A stretch of 64,000 nt of DNA from Rhodobacterales bacterium HKCCA1288 (GTDB taxonomy: Bacteria; Pseudomonadota; Alphaproteobacteria; Rhodobacterales; Rhodobacteraceae), in NCBI GenBank assembly GCA_015693905.1, contig CP065161.1:2277001-2341000 (forward strand). The letters run 5' to 3'. A program made the position numbers and the translations under genes. The notes under the pieces were generated by a model. It made no database searches, had not been told where the DNA came from, and saw only the letters and a list, made by a program, of their open reading frames with translations. This document shows positions 16,586 to 26,320 of this stretch, piece after piece; positions within the stretch are counted from its first letter, which is position 1, and each line of letters starts with the position of its first letter.

Positions 16586-17128
16586 TTGACGGGTTTGGCG
16601 GGTTTGACATTGGTTTTTGGCGGTGCGGCGTCTGGCAAGTCGCGCTTTGGCGAGGATTTGGTGCTGAATACGGGGCTGTCGCCCGTTTATCTCGCGACAG
16701 CACAGGCCCACGATGCCGAGATGGAAGCCAAAATCGCCAAGCATAAATCCGCGCGTGCGGCGGCCCAGTGGCGCACAGTCGAAGTGCCGACCGATATTCC
16801 TGCGGCTCTGACACAACTGCACAAAAGCGAGGCCGTGTTGATTGATTGCGCCACGCTGTGGTTGGCCAATTTGGGTATGACTAAACGGGACTGGCGGGCT
16901 GAATGGGCGGCGCTGGCCCGCGCCATAGCTAATTGCCCGGCCCCTGTTGTCATTATTTCGAACGAGCTTGGAATGGGCGTTGTGCCAGATCATCCCCTCT
17001 CGCGGGCCTTTCGTCAGGATCAAGGGGAATTGAACCAAGCCATTGCTGCTGCAGCGGATCTTGTGGTGATGGTGGCCGCAGGTCTGCCTCTCGTCCTCAA
17101 AGGGCAATTGCCAAAGGGGCAGGGGTGA
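16586..17128 (+). CDS. cobU: Adenosylcobinamide kinase/guanylyltransferase
   Basis: A 180-residue P-loop enzyme of late cobalamin synthesis, converting adenosylcobinamide to its phosphate and then GDP derivative. Walker A is FGGAASGKS close to the N-terminus; later motifs are ISNELGMGVVPDHPLSRAFR and LVVMVAAGLPLVLKG. I choose the TTG at 16586 because GAGGAA lies six bases upstream and the product then begins MTGLAGLTLVFGG as in relatives; an ATG at 16508 would add 26 unlikely residues. The stop overlaps the start of the phosphatase gene (GTGATG). No other cob gene is near. Confidence 0.85.
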   Translation: MTGLAGLTLVFGGAASGKSRFGEDLVLNTGLSPVYLATAQAHDAEMEAKIAKHKSARAAAQWRTVEVPTDIPAALTQLHKSEAVLIDCATLWLANLGMTKRDWRAEWAALARAIANCPAPVVIISNELGMGVVPDHPLSRAFRQDQGELNQAIAAAADLVVMVAAGLPLVLKGQLPKGQG

Positions 17129-17703
17129 TGCGCCGTGCCTTTTGGCTGCGTCATGGGCCGACCCATGCCAAGGTGATCACGGGGTGGCGTGACGTTCCTG
17201 CTGATCTCAGCGATCACGCGCAAATCGCGCGGCTTGATGCCTATCTTCCCGCACAGGCCGTGATGATTTCCTCTGACCTCATCCGTGCTAAGGCCACTGC
17301 AGATGCGCTATCGCCGCGCCTGCGCCTGCCTCATGAGCCTCATTTGCGCGAATTTCATTTTGGCGAATGGGAGGGGCAGGGGTTTGATGCGGTTAGCCAA
17401 TCTGCCCCTGAACTTTCGCGCGCCTTTTGGGAGGGGGGGGAAGACATCTGCCCGCCCAACGGGGAAAGTTGGGCGATGGTCATGGCACGGGTGAGCCGCG
17501 CGTCTGATCGCGTTCTGGCGCAGCACCCCGATCAAGATGTGATCTTTACATGCCATTTCGGCGCAATCCTAACGCAAATCGCGCGTCATTCAGGGCTAAG
17601 CGCATATCAGGCTTATGCCCATACCATCCCCCCTCTCTCGGTCACAGAATTTCACCAGAGAGAAGGCAGATGGTTTGTTGTGAGAATCGGGTATTGCCCC
17701 TAG
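17128..17703 (+). CDS. cobC: Histidine phosphatase, probable alpha-ribazole phosphatase
   Basis: A 191-residue histidine phosphatase. The catalytic motif is LRHGPTH (phospho-His), with FHFGEWEGQGFD carrying the acid residue and FTCHFGAI the second His. The family is broad (phosphoglycerate mutase-like), but direct coupling to cobU supports alpha-ribazole-5'-phosphate phosphatase in cobalamin lower-ligand assembly. The ATG overlaps the cobU stop. A longer frame on the same strand from 16933 lies inside cobU in another frame and is rejected. Confidence 0.7.
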   Translation: MRRAFWLRHGPTHAKVITGWRDVPADLSDHAQIARLDAYLPAQAVMISSDLIRAKATADALSPRLRLPHEPHLREFHFGEWEGQGFDAVSQSAPELSRAFWEGGEDICPPNGESWAMVMARVSRASDRVLAQHPDQDVIFTCHFGAILTQIARHSGLSAYQAYAHTIPPLSVTEFHQREGRWFVVRIGYCP

Positions 17704-17736
17704 CGGTGGTGTCCTTGGCACAGGATGGGGTGAGGC

Positions 17737-18420
17737 ATGACATACAGGCTTTTGATCGGGCAACGATCCTATTCCAGTTGGTCACTTCGGGGTTATCTGT
17801 GCTTTGCGCTTTTCGATATTCCCGTGACCCTCGAAGAGGCCGTGATCTACAGCCCTGACTTTGCTGCACAGGTTCGTGCCTTTGGCGGTGGGTCAAGCGT
17901 GCCTGCCGTGGCCACGGAAAACGGCACTATCTTACGCGATAGCCTGTCCATTGCGTGGCATTTGAGCGAGGCTTTCCCGCGACATGGTCTGTTGCCCCGA
18001 GATGATGCTGCGCGGGCTGAGGCGCAAAATCTTATCGCTGAAATGCATGCGGGCTTTGGTGCCTTACGCAATGCGTGCCCGATGAATCTACGCACGGCTT
18101 GGGCCGATTTCGTTCCCAGTGACGCGGTGATGGCCGATCTTGCGTGCCTTGAGGCCCGCTTGGGCGCCGCGCTTGAAAAATCGGGCGGGCCTTTCCTATT
18201 TGGCGCGCCTACAGTGGCGGATGCATTTTATGCACCTGTCGCCATTCGCATTGCAGGCTATGGTCTGCCCGTCAGCGCGCGCCTGCGGGCCTATGTCAAC
18301 GTCATCCTTGCTCTGCCTGCGATCCAAGAGTGGCGCGAGGCGGGTCTTGCACAGGATGAAGAGGTGTCTGTTTATGACATGGCCCCGCTTGAGCGGCGGC
18401 GGTTTCCACAGCAAATTTGA
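17737..18420 (+). CDS. Glutathione S-transferase family protein
   Basis: A 227-residue protein with a thioredoxin-like N-terminal domain starting YRLLIGQRSYSSWSLRGYL, where the SYSSWS turn carries the likely catalytic Ser, and SSVPAVATENGTILRDSLSI with the cis-Pro and the glutathione Ser. The C-terminal helical domain includes GAPTVADAFYAPVA with the N-capping Asp. Class and electrophile substrate cannot be told. A GGTGAGG site precedes the ATG. It follows cobC by 33 bp but has no functional link to it. Confidence 0.85.
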   Translation: MTYRLLIGQRSYSSWSLRGYLCFALFDIPVTLEEAVIYSPDFAAQVRAFGGGSSVPAVATENGTILRDSLSIAWHLSEAFPRHGLLPRDDAARAEAQNLIAEMHAGFGALRNACPMNLRTAWADFVPSDAVMADLACLEARLGAALEKSGGPFLFGAPTVADAFYAPVAIRIAGYGLPVSARLRAYVNVILALPAIQEWREAGLAQDEEVSVYDMAPLERRRFPQQI

Positions 18421-18421
18421 A

Positions 18422-18437
18422 TTAACCACCCGCTAAC
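18422..18437 (+). promoter_or_regulatory. Near-consensus CtrA box before comM
   Basis: TTAA (18422-18425), seven bases, then CTAAC (18433-18437): one mismatch to TTAA-N7-TTAAC. comM-like genes belong to the CtrA-controlled competence set of several Rhodobacterales, which makes the match meaningful. It is very close to the start codons of comM, so the promoter would give a very short leader. Confidence 0.35.
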
Positions 18438-18461
18438 CATGTGCCGCCTATGCTGCGGCCT

Positions 18462-20003
18462 ATGTTTGACGCGCCCAACCCATCTTCGCTTGCCACGATC
18501 CACACCGTCAGCTTTGAGGGGTTGGAGGCGCGGCGCGTTGAGGTGCAATGCGCGGTCACGGCGGGCACGCCGCAATTCAACATCGTGGGCTTGCCCGACA
18601 AGGCCGTGACTGAAGCAAAGGAGCGTGTCCGCACCGCTCTGACGCATATGGCGATTGCCCTTCCTGCCCGCCGGATCACGATAAATCTGTGCCCCGCAGA
18701 CCACCCCAAGGAAGGGGCGCATTATGATTTGCCGATTGCCTTGGCGCTGTTGGCCGCACTTGGCGTGATCCCAAAAGATCGCAGTGAGGAAGCGTTGGCT
18801 TTGGGCGAGTTGTCGCTCGATGGCAGGCTTCTGCCTGTGTTGGACAGCTTACCCGCTGCCTTGGCCGCAGGCGAGGATGGGCGGGTTTTACTCTGCCCTG
18901 CCGCATGTGGCGCAGAGGCGGCATGGGTCGGGGCAACGGCCGTATTCGCCGCGCGCGATTTGGCGCAAATGATTGCGCACCTCAACGACAAGCGCCCTCT
19001 TTTGCCCGCAGAACCGGGTGAGGTGCGGGGTGGGGATCACACCACCTGTTTCTCCGAGGTGCGTGGACAAGAGCGCGCCAAGCGTGCGCTGGAGATTGCA
19101 GCCGCAGGGCGCCATCATGTTTTGATGATTGGCCCGCCCGGATCGGGAAAGTCGATGTTGGCCAGTCGAATGTCCACCATCTTGCCACAACTCAGCGCGT
19201 CCGAAGCCTTGGAAACCTCGATGATCCATTCCATCGCAGGGCTTTTGGATGAGGGTGGCATTTCGCGGGATCGGCCCTTTCGCGCGCCCCATCATACGGC
19301 CTCAATGGCGGCACTTGTCGGGGGTGGACGGCATGCGAAACCGGGCGAGATCAGCTTGGCTCATAACGGGGTTCTGTTTTTAGATGAGTTCCCTGAATAT
19401 CCGCGCCCCGTTTTAGAAACTTTGCGCCAACCCATTGAGACGGGTGATGTTCATGTGGCGCGCGCCAATGCGCATGTCAGCTACCCGTGCAGGTTTTTAC
19501 TTGTGGCGGCGGCAAACCCCTGCCGCTGTGGTCAGCTTTATGACGCAAACGCCGCCTGTTCGCGCGCGCCGATCTGTGGATCTGATTATCTCGGTCGGAT
19601 CTCTGGCCCGCTGATGGATCGGTTTGACATCAGGCTTGAGGTGCCCGCCGTAGCCTTTAGTGATCTTGATCTCCCGCCTGCGGGGGAGACATCCGCCATT
19701 ATCGCGGCGCGTGTGGCTGCCGCCCGCATGCGTCAAACTGCGCGGTTTGAGCGATTGGGGGTGGAGGCGCGGGTGAATGCCGATGCCACAGGAAAATTGC
19801 TAGAGGAGATCGCGCAGATCACCCCTGCCGCACGCGCCGTGATGACACGGGCGGCAGAGCGGTTTGGACTATCGGCGCGTGGCTATCACCGCGTATTGCG
19901 TCTGGGGCGCACCATTGCGGATTTGGCAGCATCCGACAAAACCGAAGAGGCGCATATCCTCGAAGCGGTCAGTTATCGCATCAGCACAGGGCGTGAAGAT
20001 TAG
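18462..20003 (+). CDS. comM: ComM/YifB-type Mg-chelatase-like AAA+ ATPase
   Basis: A protein of about 513 residues. The N-terminal ChlI-like domain starts [15 protein letters not shown] and contains [19 protein letters not shown]; the AAA+ core has [12 protein letters not shown] (Walker A) and [13 protein letters not shown] (Walker B); the C-terminal YifB domain has [14 protein letters not shown]. ComM is a hexameric helicase that promotes branch migration during natural transformation. Three in-frame starts exist (GTG 18441, ATG 18450, ATG 18462); the last fits the family N-terminus best and none has a clear ribosome-binding site. It overlaps convergent gshB by 4 bp. Confidence 0.88.
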   Translation: MFDAPNPSSLATIHTVSFEGLEARRVEVQCAVTAGTPQFNIVGLPDKAVTEAKERVRTALTHMAIALPARRITINLCPADHPKEGAHYDLPIALALLAALGVIPKDRSEEALALGELSLDGRLLPVLDSLPAALAAGEDGRVLLCPAACGAEAAWVGATAVFAARDLAQMIAHLNDKRPLLPAEPGEVRGGDHTTCFSEVRGQERAKRALEIAAAGRHHVLMIGPPGSGKSMLASRMSTILPQLSASEALETSMIHSIAGLLDEGGISRDRPFRAPHHTASMAALVGGGRHAKPGEISLAHNGVLFLDEFPEYPRPVLETLRQPIETGDVHVARANAHVSYPCRFLLVAAANPCRCGQLYDANAACSRAPICGSDYLGRISGPLMDRFDIRLEVPAVAFSDLDLPPAGETSAIIAARVAAARMRQTARFERLGVEARVNADATGKLLEEIAQITPAARAVMTRAAERFGLSARGYHRVLRLGRTIADLAASDKTEEAHILEAVSYRISTGRED

Positions 20004-20944
20004 CCCGCACGCCGTGCCTCGATGGCTTGCCAAATGATTTCGGCGACATTGATTCCGTCAAAGCGTTCTAACTCTTGAATGCCCGTAGGTGAGGTCACGT
20101 TAATCTCGGTTAGGTAATCGCCGATCACATCAATCCCCACAAAAATCTGGCCTTTTTCGCGCAGCAGCGGGCCAATTTTGGCGCAGATCTCATGTTCACG
20201 CGCGGTCAGCCCGATTTTTTCAGCCCGTCCGCCAACATGCATATTTGATCGGGTTTCGCCTTCGGCAGGCACGCGGTTGATCGCCCCAACGGGCTCGCCG
20301 TCAATCAAGATGATCCGCTTGTCCCCCGCCGTCACATCAGGCAAGAATTTTTGCGCAATCAGGGGTTCGCGGCTGATAGAGGTGAACATCTCATGCAAGG
20401 AATTGAGGTTGCGATCCGTAGGTTCAAGACGAAACACGCCCGCGCCACCATTGCCGTAGAGCGGTTTGATGATGATATCCCCATGGCGCGCGCGGAACTC
20501 ACGCAAAGCACCAATATCGCGGGCGATCATAGTGGGCGGGGTTAAATCGGGGAATTCCAGAACCAACAATTTTTCAGGATAATTGCGCACCCAAAACGGG
20601 TCATTCACGATCAAGGTTTTGGGATGAATCCGTTCCAAAAGATGGGTGGTGGTGATGTAACCCATGTCAAAAGGCGGGTCTTGGCGCAAAAGCACCACAT
20701 CCCAATCGCCTAGGTCGATGGTCTGTTCTGCCCCAAGGGTGAAGTGGTTCCCTTTTTCGCGGCGCAAGGTGATCGGCCACCCGCGCGCGCAGACACGACC
20801 CTCGTCAAAAAACAAACGGTCTGGAGTGTAATAAAACAGCTCATGCCCCCGCGCCTGTGCCTCCAGCCCCACGCGAAACGTGCTATCCGCGTCAATGTTA
20901 ATAGGCGCGATTGGATCCATCTGAATTGCGACTTTGAGTGCCAT
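20000..20944 (-). CDS. gshB: Glutathione synthetase
   Basis: A 314-residue prokaryotic ATP-grasp glutathione synthetase joining gamma-glutamylcysteine and glycine. It starts [20 protein letters not shown] (family MDPI segment); the ATP-grasp part has [18 protein letters not shown], and the end has [21 protein letters not shown] with metal-binding Glu and Asn. A GGGGTGAG site precedes the ATG. Transcribed towards comM, with tail overlap of 4 bp. Confidence 0.95.
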   Translation of the reverse strand: MALKVAIQMDPIAPINIDADSTFRVGLEAQARGHELFYYTPDRLFFDEGRVCARGWPITLRREKGNHFTLGAEQTIDLGDWDVVLLRQDPPFDMGYITTTHLLERIHPKTLIVNDPFWVRNYPEKLLVLEFPDLTPPTMIARDIGALREFRARHGDIIIKPLYGNGGAGVFRLEPTDRNLNSLHEMFTSISREPLIAQKFLPDVTAGDKRIILIDGEPVGAINRVPAEGETRSNMHVGGRAEKIGLTAREHEICAKIGPLLREKGQIFVGIDVIGDYLTEINVTSPTGIQELERFDGINVAEIIWQAIEARRAG

Positions 20945-21022
20945 GTCTCACCCCGTATCTATACCCACCCTTTCATGGCCTTTGGCAGGGGGGGACGCAA
21001 TGCCCAATTCATGTGAGGCAGG

Positions 21023-21376
21023 CTATTCGAGAAACGCATTCGCGATGATGTGAACCTGTCCGATCTGGTTGAGGGCTGCGAGATCATAACGGCAAGGGGT
21101 CGCAAGGCCCATGGGACAAAGACCTAAATACTCATCACCTGTCTGTAGGATGCGCGCCCTTTGTGCGGGGCTAACCCGTGATGCAGCGGTGTCAAAATCC
21201 CGCGATTTTTTAACTTCCACAAAAGTTATTTCGCCTGATTTTTCGAAGATCAGATCTATCTCGCCGCCCCGCCCGCGCCATCGCCGCGCCCGCAAGTGAT
21301 AGCCATGGGTTTCATAGAGCCGCGCCACCTGATACTCGGCTGAAAGCCCCGCAAGATAGGCGGTTTTCCCGCTCAC
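21023..21376 (-). CDS. YraN/UPF0102 endonuclease-like protein
   Basis: A 117-residue protein of the UPF0102 family, an endonuclease-like fold. The conserved core is GGEIDLIFEKSGEITFVEVK, with the D and ExK residues of a PD-(D/E)XK site. Its biochemical role is not firmly known. The start is GTG, overlapping the rsmI stop by 3-4 bases (GTGA), so translation is coupled to rsmI; the rsmI-yraN order is widely conserved. Confidence 0.88.
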   Translation of the reverse strand: MSGKTAYLAGLSAEYQVARLYETHGYHLRARRWRGRGGEIDLIFEKSGEITFVEVKKSRDFDTAASRVSPAQRARILQTGDEYLGLCPMGLATPCRYDLAALNQIGQVHIIANAFLE

Positions 21377-22269
21377 GGATCCGCGTCCAAGGACAGACCC
21401 AATTGATAAACATCGCGTTTCGGCAGGCCCAGTTCGGTTGCCACCTGTGCCGCAGCCTCTTTCAGCCGTGCAGTCTTAAGTCGCGCCCGAAGCGCCGTAA
21501 TCACGGTGGCCTCATCAGCGGCCTGCTTTTCCGCGCGGTCAATGACAAGCACGATCTCACCTTTCAATGCTCGATCTTCGATCGCCGCAATCACATCTGC
21601 AAGCGATCCGCGAATGACCTCCTCAAATTTCTTGGTCAATTCGCGGCACAGAGCGATCTGGCGATCTTGGCTCCAAATCTCGGCCATCTCGTTTAACAAT
21701 TTATGAATGCGCTTCGGGCTTTCATATAAGATCAGCGTTGTTTGGGTCTGATCCAAATCTTGCAGAAATTTGCGCCGTTCCCCTGATTTTGGGGGTGGGA
21801 AGCCCGCAAAAAGAAAGCGGTCACTGGGCAAGCCCGACACGGTCAGTGCGGCCAATGAGGCGGATGCCCCCGGTGCGGTGGTGACCATATGCCCATCCGC
21901 AATGGCAGCACGCCCCAAGGCAAAACCAGGGTCGGCCACCAACGGCGTCCCTGCCTCTGATGCATAGGCCACGGATTTTCCTTCGCCCAAAAGGGACATG
22001 ATCTTTGGCCGCATCTCTGCGCCGTTATGATCGTGATAGGGCAAGACTGCGCGGCCATTCAGCGCCACCCCATGGATTTCCATCAAATGGCGCAAGGTGC
22101 GCGTGTCTTCTGCGGCGATGACATCGCAGGTGGCAAGGATGTCTAACCCGCGCAAGGTGATGTCGCGCGCGCTGCCAATCGGGGTTGCGACAAAATACAA
22201 ACCTGCGGCCAGTTTGCTGTCGCGGGGGGTGTAGGCAAATTCGCGCCCGTTTTCTGTGTCGTTTCGCAT
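21373..22269 (-). CDS. rsmI: 16S rRNA (cytidine-1402 2'-O)-methyltransferase
   Basis: A protein of about 298 residues of the tetrapyrrole-methylase fold. Motifs: GLYFVATPIGSARDITLR, IAAEDTRTLRHLM and YASEAGTPLVADPGF, followed by TTAPGASASLAAL. It 2'-O-methylates C1402 in the ribosomal P site. I use the ATG at 22269 (MRNDTENG); an ATG eleven codons upstream at 22302 is possible. Divergent from the LpoA-like lipoprotein gene with about 100 bp or less between starts. Confidence 0.9.
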   Translation of the reverse strand: MRNDTENGREFAYTPRDSKLAAGLYFVATPIGSARDITLRGLDILATCDVIAAEDTRTLRHLMEIHGVALNGRAVLPYHDHNGAEMRPKIMSLLGEGKSVAYASEAGTPLVADPGFALGRAAIADGHMVTTAPGASASLAALTVSGLPSDRFLFAGFPPPKSGERRKFLQDLDQTQTTLILYESPKRIHKLLNEMAEIWSQDRQIALCRELTKKFEEVIRGSLADVIAAIEDRALKGEIVLVIDRAEKQAADEATVITALRARLKTARLKEAAAQVATELGLPKRDVYQLGLSLDADP

Positions 22270-22372
22270 CAGCTCACTTACATATCTGCGCAGTCTGTCC
22301 ATTGCGAGCGTTTACTTGGCGGACAGGACTGGCTAGGGTTTGTGCAAATTGGCCCCACTGGGAGAGATCACT

Positions 22373-23527
22373 ATGATCCCTGCTTTGACAAGATTTCGCA
22401 AGTTCTTGCGGTTGAGTTTGCTTTTGCTCTTTGGCGTGGTTCTGTCGGCCTGTCAGGCCACAATGGGAACAGGGCCACAGGTCGGGCAATCTGTGCGCGT
22501 TGCGATGCTGCTGCCCTATGGTTCGCCCAATGCAGGGGACGACCTTCTGGCCAGTAGCCTTGAGAACGCCGCGCGCCTCGCCGCCGCCGAGGCCGTTAGC
22601 ACGCAAATCGAATTGGTGGTTTATCCAACGCAAGCCGATGCAGGCACGGCCGCAGCTGTGGCACAGCAGGCGGTTGCGGAAAGGGCGGATGTGATCCTTG
22701 GGCCATTGCGCTCGGACGCGGCGGCGGCGGTTGGTGTGGCCGTGGCGAATACCAATGTCTCGGTTCTTAGTTTCTCGAATAATGCCAGCATTGCAGGGCG
22801 CAATCTGTTTGTGCTTGGCCTGACTTACGACAATGCCGCCGCGCGGATGGTGTCCTATGCGGCGGCGAATGGCCGTGATCGCATCATGGTGGTGCATGCG
22901 CGCAATTTGGCGGGTGAAGTGGCGCGTGATGCAGTGCGCCGTGCGGCGGCGGCCTCAGGTGCCACTGTTGTGGGTGAAATCGCCTATGAGTTCAGTCAGA
23001 CTGGCGTTGTTGCTGCCTTACCTGAGGTTGAGGCGATGGTCGCACAAACTGGCGCAAATGCGATGATTTTGACTGCGGACGCCTCAGGGGCTTTGCCGCT
23101 TTTCGGTCAACTCTTGCCAGATAATGGCTTTGACACTGAGGCCACCAAAATCATTGGTCTGACCCGTTGGGATATCCCTGCGCAGACCTTGGAAATTCGT
23201 GGCTTGCAGGGCGGGTGGTTTGTCCTGCCCGATCCCAATGCCGAAAGTGCGTTCCGCACCCGCTATCAATTGGCCTATCAGCAAGCCCCCCATAACCTTG
23301 CACCCTTGGCCTATGACGGGATGCGCGCTGTGATTGACACCGTGGGTCGCACGGGCCGTTTGGGCGGTGTGGATTTTGCATCAGGCTCTGGCTTTGCGGG
23401 CGCGAACGGCGTATTCCGATTGCTACCCGATGGCTCTATTGAACGCGGCCTTGCCGTAGTGACTTTGCAAGACAGGCAGATCATCCTTGTTGACCCCGCC
23501 CCAAGAACCCTCGGCGCTGGATTCTGA
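22373..23527 (+). CDS. LpoA/LppC-like penicillin-binding protein activator
   Basis: A 384-residue lipoprotein: signal peptide with lipobox LSAC (Cys near residue 23), then a periplasmic-binding-protein fold starting SVRVAMLLPYGSPNAG and containing AERADVILGPLRSDAAAAVG. LpoA of E. coli, an outer-membrane lipoprotein, activates PBP1A through the peptidoglycan; this protein has the C-terminal LppC domain only. The ATG at 22373 has GGGAGAG upstream. Its end overlaps the chosen start of glnD by about 40 bp. Confidence 0.85.
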   Translation: MIPALTRFRKFLRLSLLLLFGVVLSACQATMGTGPQVGQSVRVAMLLPYGSPNAGDDLLASSLENAARLAAAEAVSTQIELVVYPTQADAGTAAAVAQQAVAERADVILGPLRSDAAAAVGVAVANTNVSVLSFSNNASIAGRNLFVLGLTYDNAAARMVSYAAANGRDRIMVVHARNLAGEVARDAVRRAAAASGATVVGEIAYEFSQTGVVAALPEVEAMVAQTGANAMILTADASGALPLFGQLLPDNGFDTEATKIIGLTRWDIPAQTLEIRGLQGGWFVLPDPNAESAFRTRYQLAYQQAPHNLAPLAYDGMRAVIDTVGRTGRLGGVDFASGSGFAGANGVFRLLPDGSIERGLAVVTLQDRQIILVDPAPRTLGAGF

Positions 23528-26315
23528 GCAGAACCCACGCCTTTCGGTCATCCCATCTGCTGCGGGGCAATTGATTTGTCCCGCTGAAGATATTTTTGAT
23601 GCAGAGGCCGTGACGGCGGCGATTGATGGCGCGATATCTGATCTCAGCGATCCTGCCAAAATCCGCGCGGCGGTCGTGGCGATCTTGCAAGATGCCCAAG
23701 CAAAGGGTCGATCTGCCATTGATGCGGCCTTTGCGGAAAATCCCCTGACCGCACGCCGTGTGACCCGCGCCTATGTCCATCTGACCGATGGGTTGGTGCA
23801 GCAGGTGCTGCGTGTTTCATCTACGCGCTTACACCCCAATCCCACCCCGACTGAGGGGGAGAGGATGGCGATCTTGGCGGTTGGCGGCTATGGGCGTGGC
23901 GAGATGGCCCCGTTCTCGGATGTTGATCTTCTGTTTTTGACCCCATGGAAAAGCACAGGTTGGGTCGAAAGCGTGATTGAATCTAGTCTCTACATGCTTT
24001 GGGATCTTAAGCTGAAAGTGGGCCACGCCACCCGCAACATCAAAGATTGTCTGCGTCTGGGGCGCGAGGATTTTACAATCCGCACGGCCTTGTTGGAGAT
24101 GCGCCACTTGACGGGCAATGCCGAATTATCGGCCAATCTCAAGACGGCACTGCGCAAAGATTTGTTTGAGGGCAGCCTTTCCGAATTCATCGAAGCCAAG
24201 CTGGAGGAACGGGTCAGCCGCCACAAAAAGCAAGGTGGCCAACGCTATATGTTGGAGCCGAATGTAAAAGAGGGGAAGGGCGGTCTGCGCGATTTGCAGA
24301 CGCTCTATTGGATTGCGAAATATCAGCATGGCGTGGCGCGGGCTGAAGATCTGGTTGCCCTCAAGGTGTTCAGCCGCGAAGAATTTGACGCGTTTGATGC
24401 GGCCGAACGGTTCTTGTGGTCGGTGCGCTGTCATTTGCACGCAATTGCAGGCCGCGCGCAGGACGGTTTGAGTTTCGATTTGCAAGTGCAGGTCGCGGAA
24501 CGCATGCAATATGCCGATCACTCAGGCCGCCGTGCGGTTGAGCATTTCATGCAGGATTATTTCCGCCATGCCACCCGCGTGGGCGAATTGACCCGCATCT
24601 TTTTGACCGCGCTTGAGGCCAGTCACGCCAAAAGCGAACCGATGATCTTAGGCTTTTTGCGCGGGCGCAGCCGCAAAAAGAAACTCAAAGACGGCTATGC
24701 GCTGAAACAAAATCGTCTGACTGTCGAAAATGAAAAGGCGTTTTTGGCCGATAAGATCAATCTATTACGCATTTTTGAGGAGGCGTTGCGCACAGGCTAT
24801 CTTCTGCACCCCGATGCAATGCGGATGATCTCGGCCAATTTGCACCTCATTGACACAGCAATGCGCCGCGACAAAGAGGCGAACCGCATTTTCCTTGATT
24901 TGCTTTTGAAACAAGGCAACCCCGAACGTGCCTTGCGGCGGATGAATGAATTGGGGTTCTTGGGCGCATTCATCCCTGATTTCGCGGCTATCGTGGCGAT
25001 GATGCAATTCAATATGTATCACAGCTACACAGTGGACGAGCATACGATCCAAGTTGTCTCTACCCTTGCGCAGATCGAACGGGGCGAATTGGTCGAGGAA
25101 TTGCCGATTGCATCTGGTATTTTGAAGCGTGGGGTAAACCGCAAAGTGCTTTATGTGGCCTGCTTGCTGCATGACATTGGCAAAGGTCGGAAAGAAGATC
25201 ATTCGATTTTGGGCGCGCGGATTGCGCGTGCACTCTGCCCTCGCTTGGGCCTCAAACCCGATGAGACTGAAACAGTCGAATGGCTTGTGCGCTACCACCT
25301 GTTGATGTCCGACATGGCCCAAAAACGCGACATTGCGGATCCGCGCACAGTGCGTGATTTTGCCAAACTGGTAAAAACGCGGCAGCGTCTGGATTTGCTG
25401 ACTGTTTTGACAGTTTGCGATATTCGCGGGGTTGGGCCTGACACATGGAACAACTGGAAAGCCACGCTGTTGCGCGGCCTCTATCGCGCCACGGCTGAAG
25501 CCTTGGAAACGGGTCTTGAGGATCTTAACCGCGACAAATTGGAAAGTGAGGGCAAAAAGGCCCTGCGCGATGCCTTGGCAACTTGGCCTAAGGCGGATCT
25601 TAAAACTGAAATAGACCGCCATTATGGCCCCTATTGGCAAGGGCTTGATCTGGCCAGCCAGATTATCTTTGCCAATATGCTGCTTGGCCTTCGGGATGAT
25701 GAAATCCGGATTGACACACAGCGTGATACTGACCGCGATGCGACCCGCGTCTGCTTTGCGCTTGTGGATCACCCAGGCATCTTTAGCCGCCTTTCTGGCG
25801 CCCTGTCACTGGTGGGCGCGAATGTGGTCGATGCCCGCACCTATACCTCGAAAGATGGCTATGCGACTGCCGTGTTCTGGGTTCAAGATGCTGATGGCAA
25901 CCCCTATGAGGATGCTCGCCTGCCGCGTCTGACCTCGATGATCGACAAAACCCTAAAGGGCGAGGTAGTAGCCTCAAAAGCGTTTGAGGGGCGCGACAAG
26001 ATCAAAAAGCGCGAGCGCACGTTTAACGTGGCGACCAATATCACATTCGATAATGACGGGTCGGAAATCTACACCATCATCGAAGTGGATACACGCGACC
26101 GCCCTGGTCTGCTATATGATCTGACCAAGACCTTAGCCGCGAACAATATTTACATCGCCAGTGCGATGATCGCGACCTTCGGTGTTCAGGTGGTAGATGT
26201 GTTTTACGTGAAAGATATGTTCGGTCTCAAACTCCACTCCAAATCCCGCCAAGATGTGTTGGAGCGCAAGTTGCGCGATGCCATCGCGCGCGTGGCCGAG
26301 CGGGCAGGGGTCTAG
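23487..26315 (+). CDS. glnD: [Protein-PII] uridylyltransferase/uridylyl-removing enzyme
   Basis: A 942-residue nitrogen sensor that uridylylates PII proteins when glutamine is low and removes UMP when it is high. The nucleotidyltransferase motif GGYGRGEMAPFSDVDLL is at 133-149; the HD hydrolase site CLLHDIGKGRKEDHS is near 555; two C-terminal ACT domains (from about 750 and 860) bind glutamine, with DHPGIFSRLSGAL and DTRDRPGLLYDLTKTL. The start is uncertain: TTG at 23487 or 23490, with a weak AGGCAGA before it; no ATG occurs in the first 80 codons at a sensible place. murJ follows after 5 bp. Confidence 0.95.
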   Translation: MLTPPQEPSALDSEQNPRLSVIPSAAGQLICPAEDIFDAEAVTAAIDGAISDLSDPAKIRAAVVAILQDAQAKGRSAIDAAFAENPLTARRVTRAYVHLTDGLVQQVLRVSSTRLHPNPTPTEGERMAILAVGGYGRGEMAPFSDVDLLFLTPWKSTGWVESVIESSLYMLWDLKLKVGHATRNIKDCLRLGREDFTIRTALLEMRHLTGNAELSANLKTALRKDLFEGSLSEFIEAKLEERVSRHKKQGGQRYMLEPNVKEGKGGLRDLQTLYWIAKYQHGVARAEDLVALKVFSREEFDAFDAAERFLWSVRCHLHAIAGRAQDGLSFDLQVQVAERMQYADHSGRRAVEHFMQDYFRHATRVGELTRIFLTALEASHAKSEPMILGFLRGRSRKKKLKDGYALKQNRLTVENEKAFLADKINLLRIFEEALRTGYLLHPDAMRMISANLHLIDTAMRRDKEANRIFLDLLLKQGNPERALRRMNELGFLGAFIPDFAAIVAMMQFNMYHSYTVDEHTIQVVSTLAQIERGELVEELPIASGILKRGVNRKVLYVACLLHDIGKGRKEDHSILGARIARALCPRLGLKPDETETVEWLVRYHLLMSDMAQKRDIADPRTVRDFAKLVKTRQRLDLLTVLTVCDIRGVGPDTWNNWKATLLRGLYRATAEALETGLEDLNRDKLESEGKKALRDALATWPKADLKTEIDRHYGPYWQGLDLASQIIFANMLLGLRDDEIRIDTQRDTDRDATRVCFALVDHPGIFSRLSGALSLVGANVVDARTYTSKDGYATAVFWVQDADGNPYEDARLPRLTSMIDKTLKGEVVASKAFEGRDKIKKRERTFNVATNITFDNDGSEIYTIIEVDTRDRPGLLYDLTKTLAANNIYIASAMIATFGVQVVDVFYVKDMFGLKLHSKSRQDVLERKLRDAIARVAERAGV

Positions 26316-26320
26316 CGGCT

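Noticed and set aside
24765-25772. 335-codon open frame antisense to glnD
   Set aside because: Lies inside a conserved GlnD coding region on the other strand; no start site, no recognisable domain.
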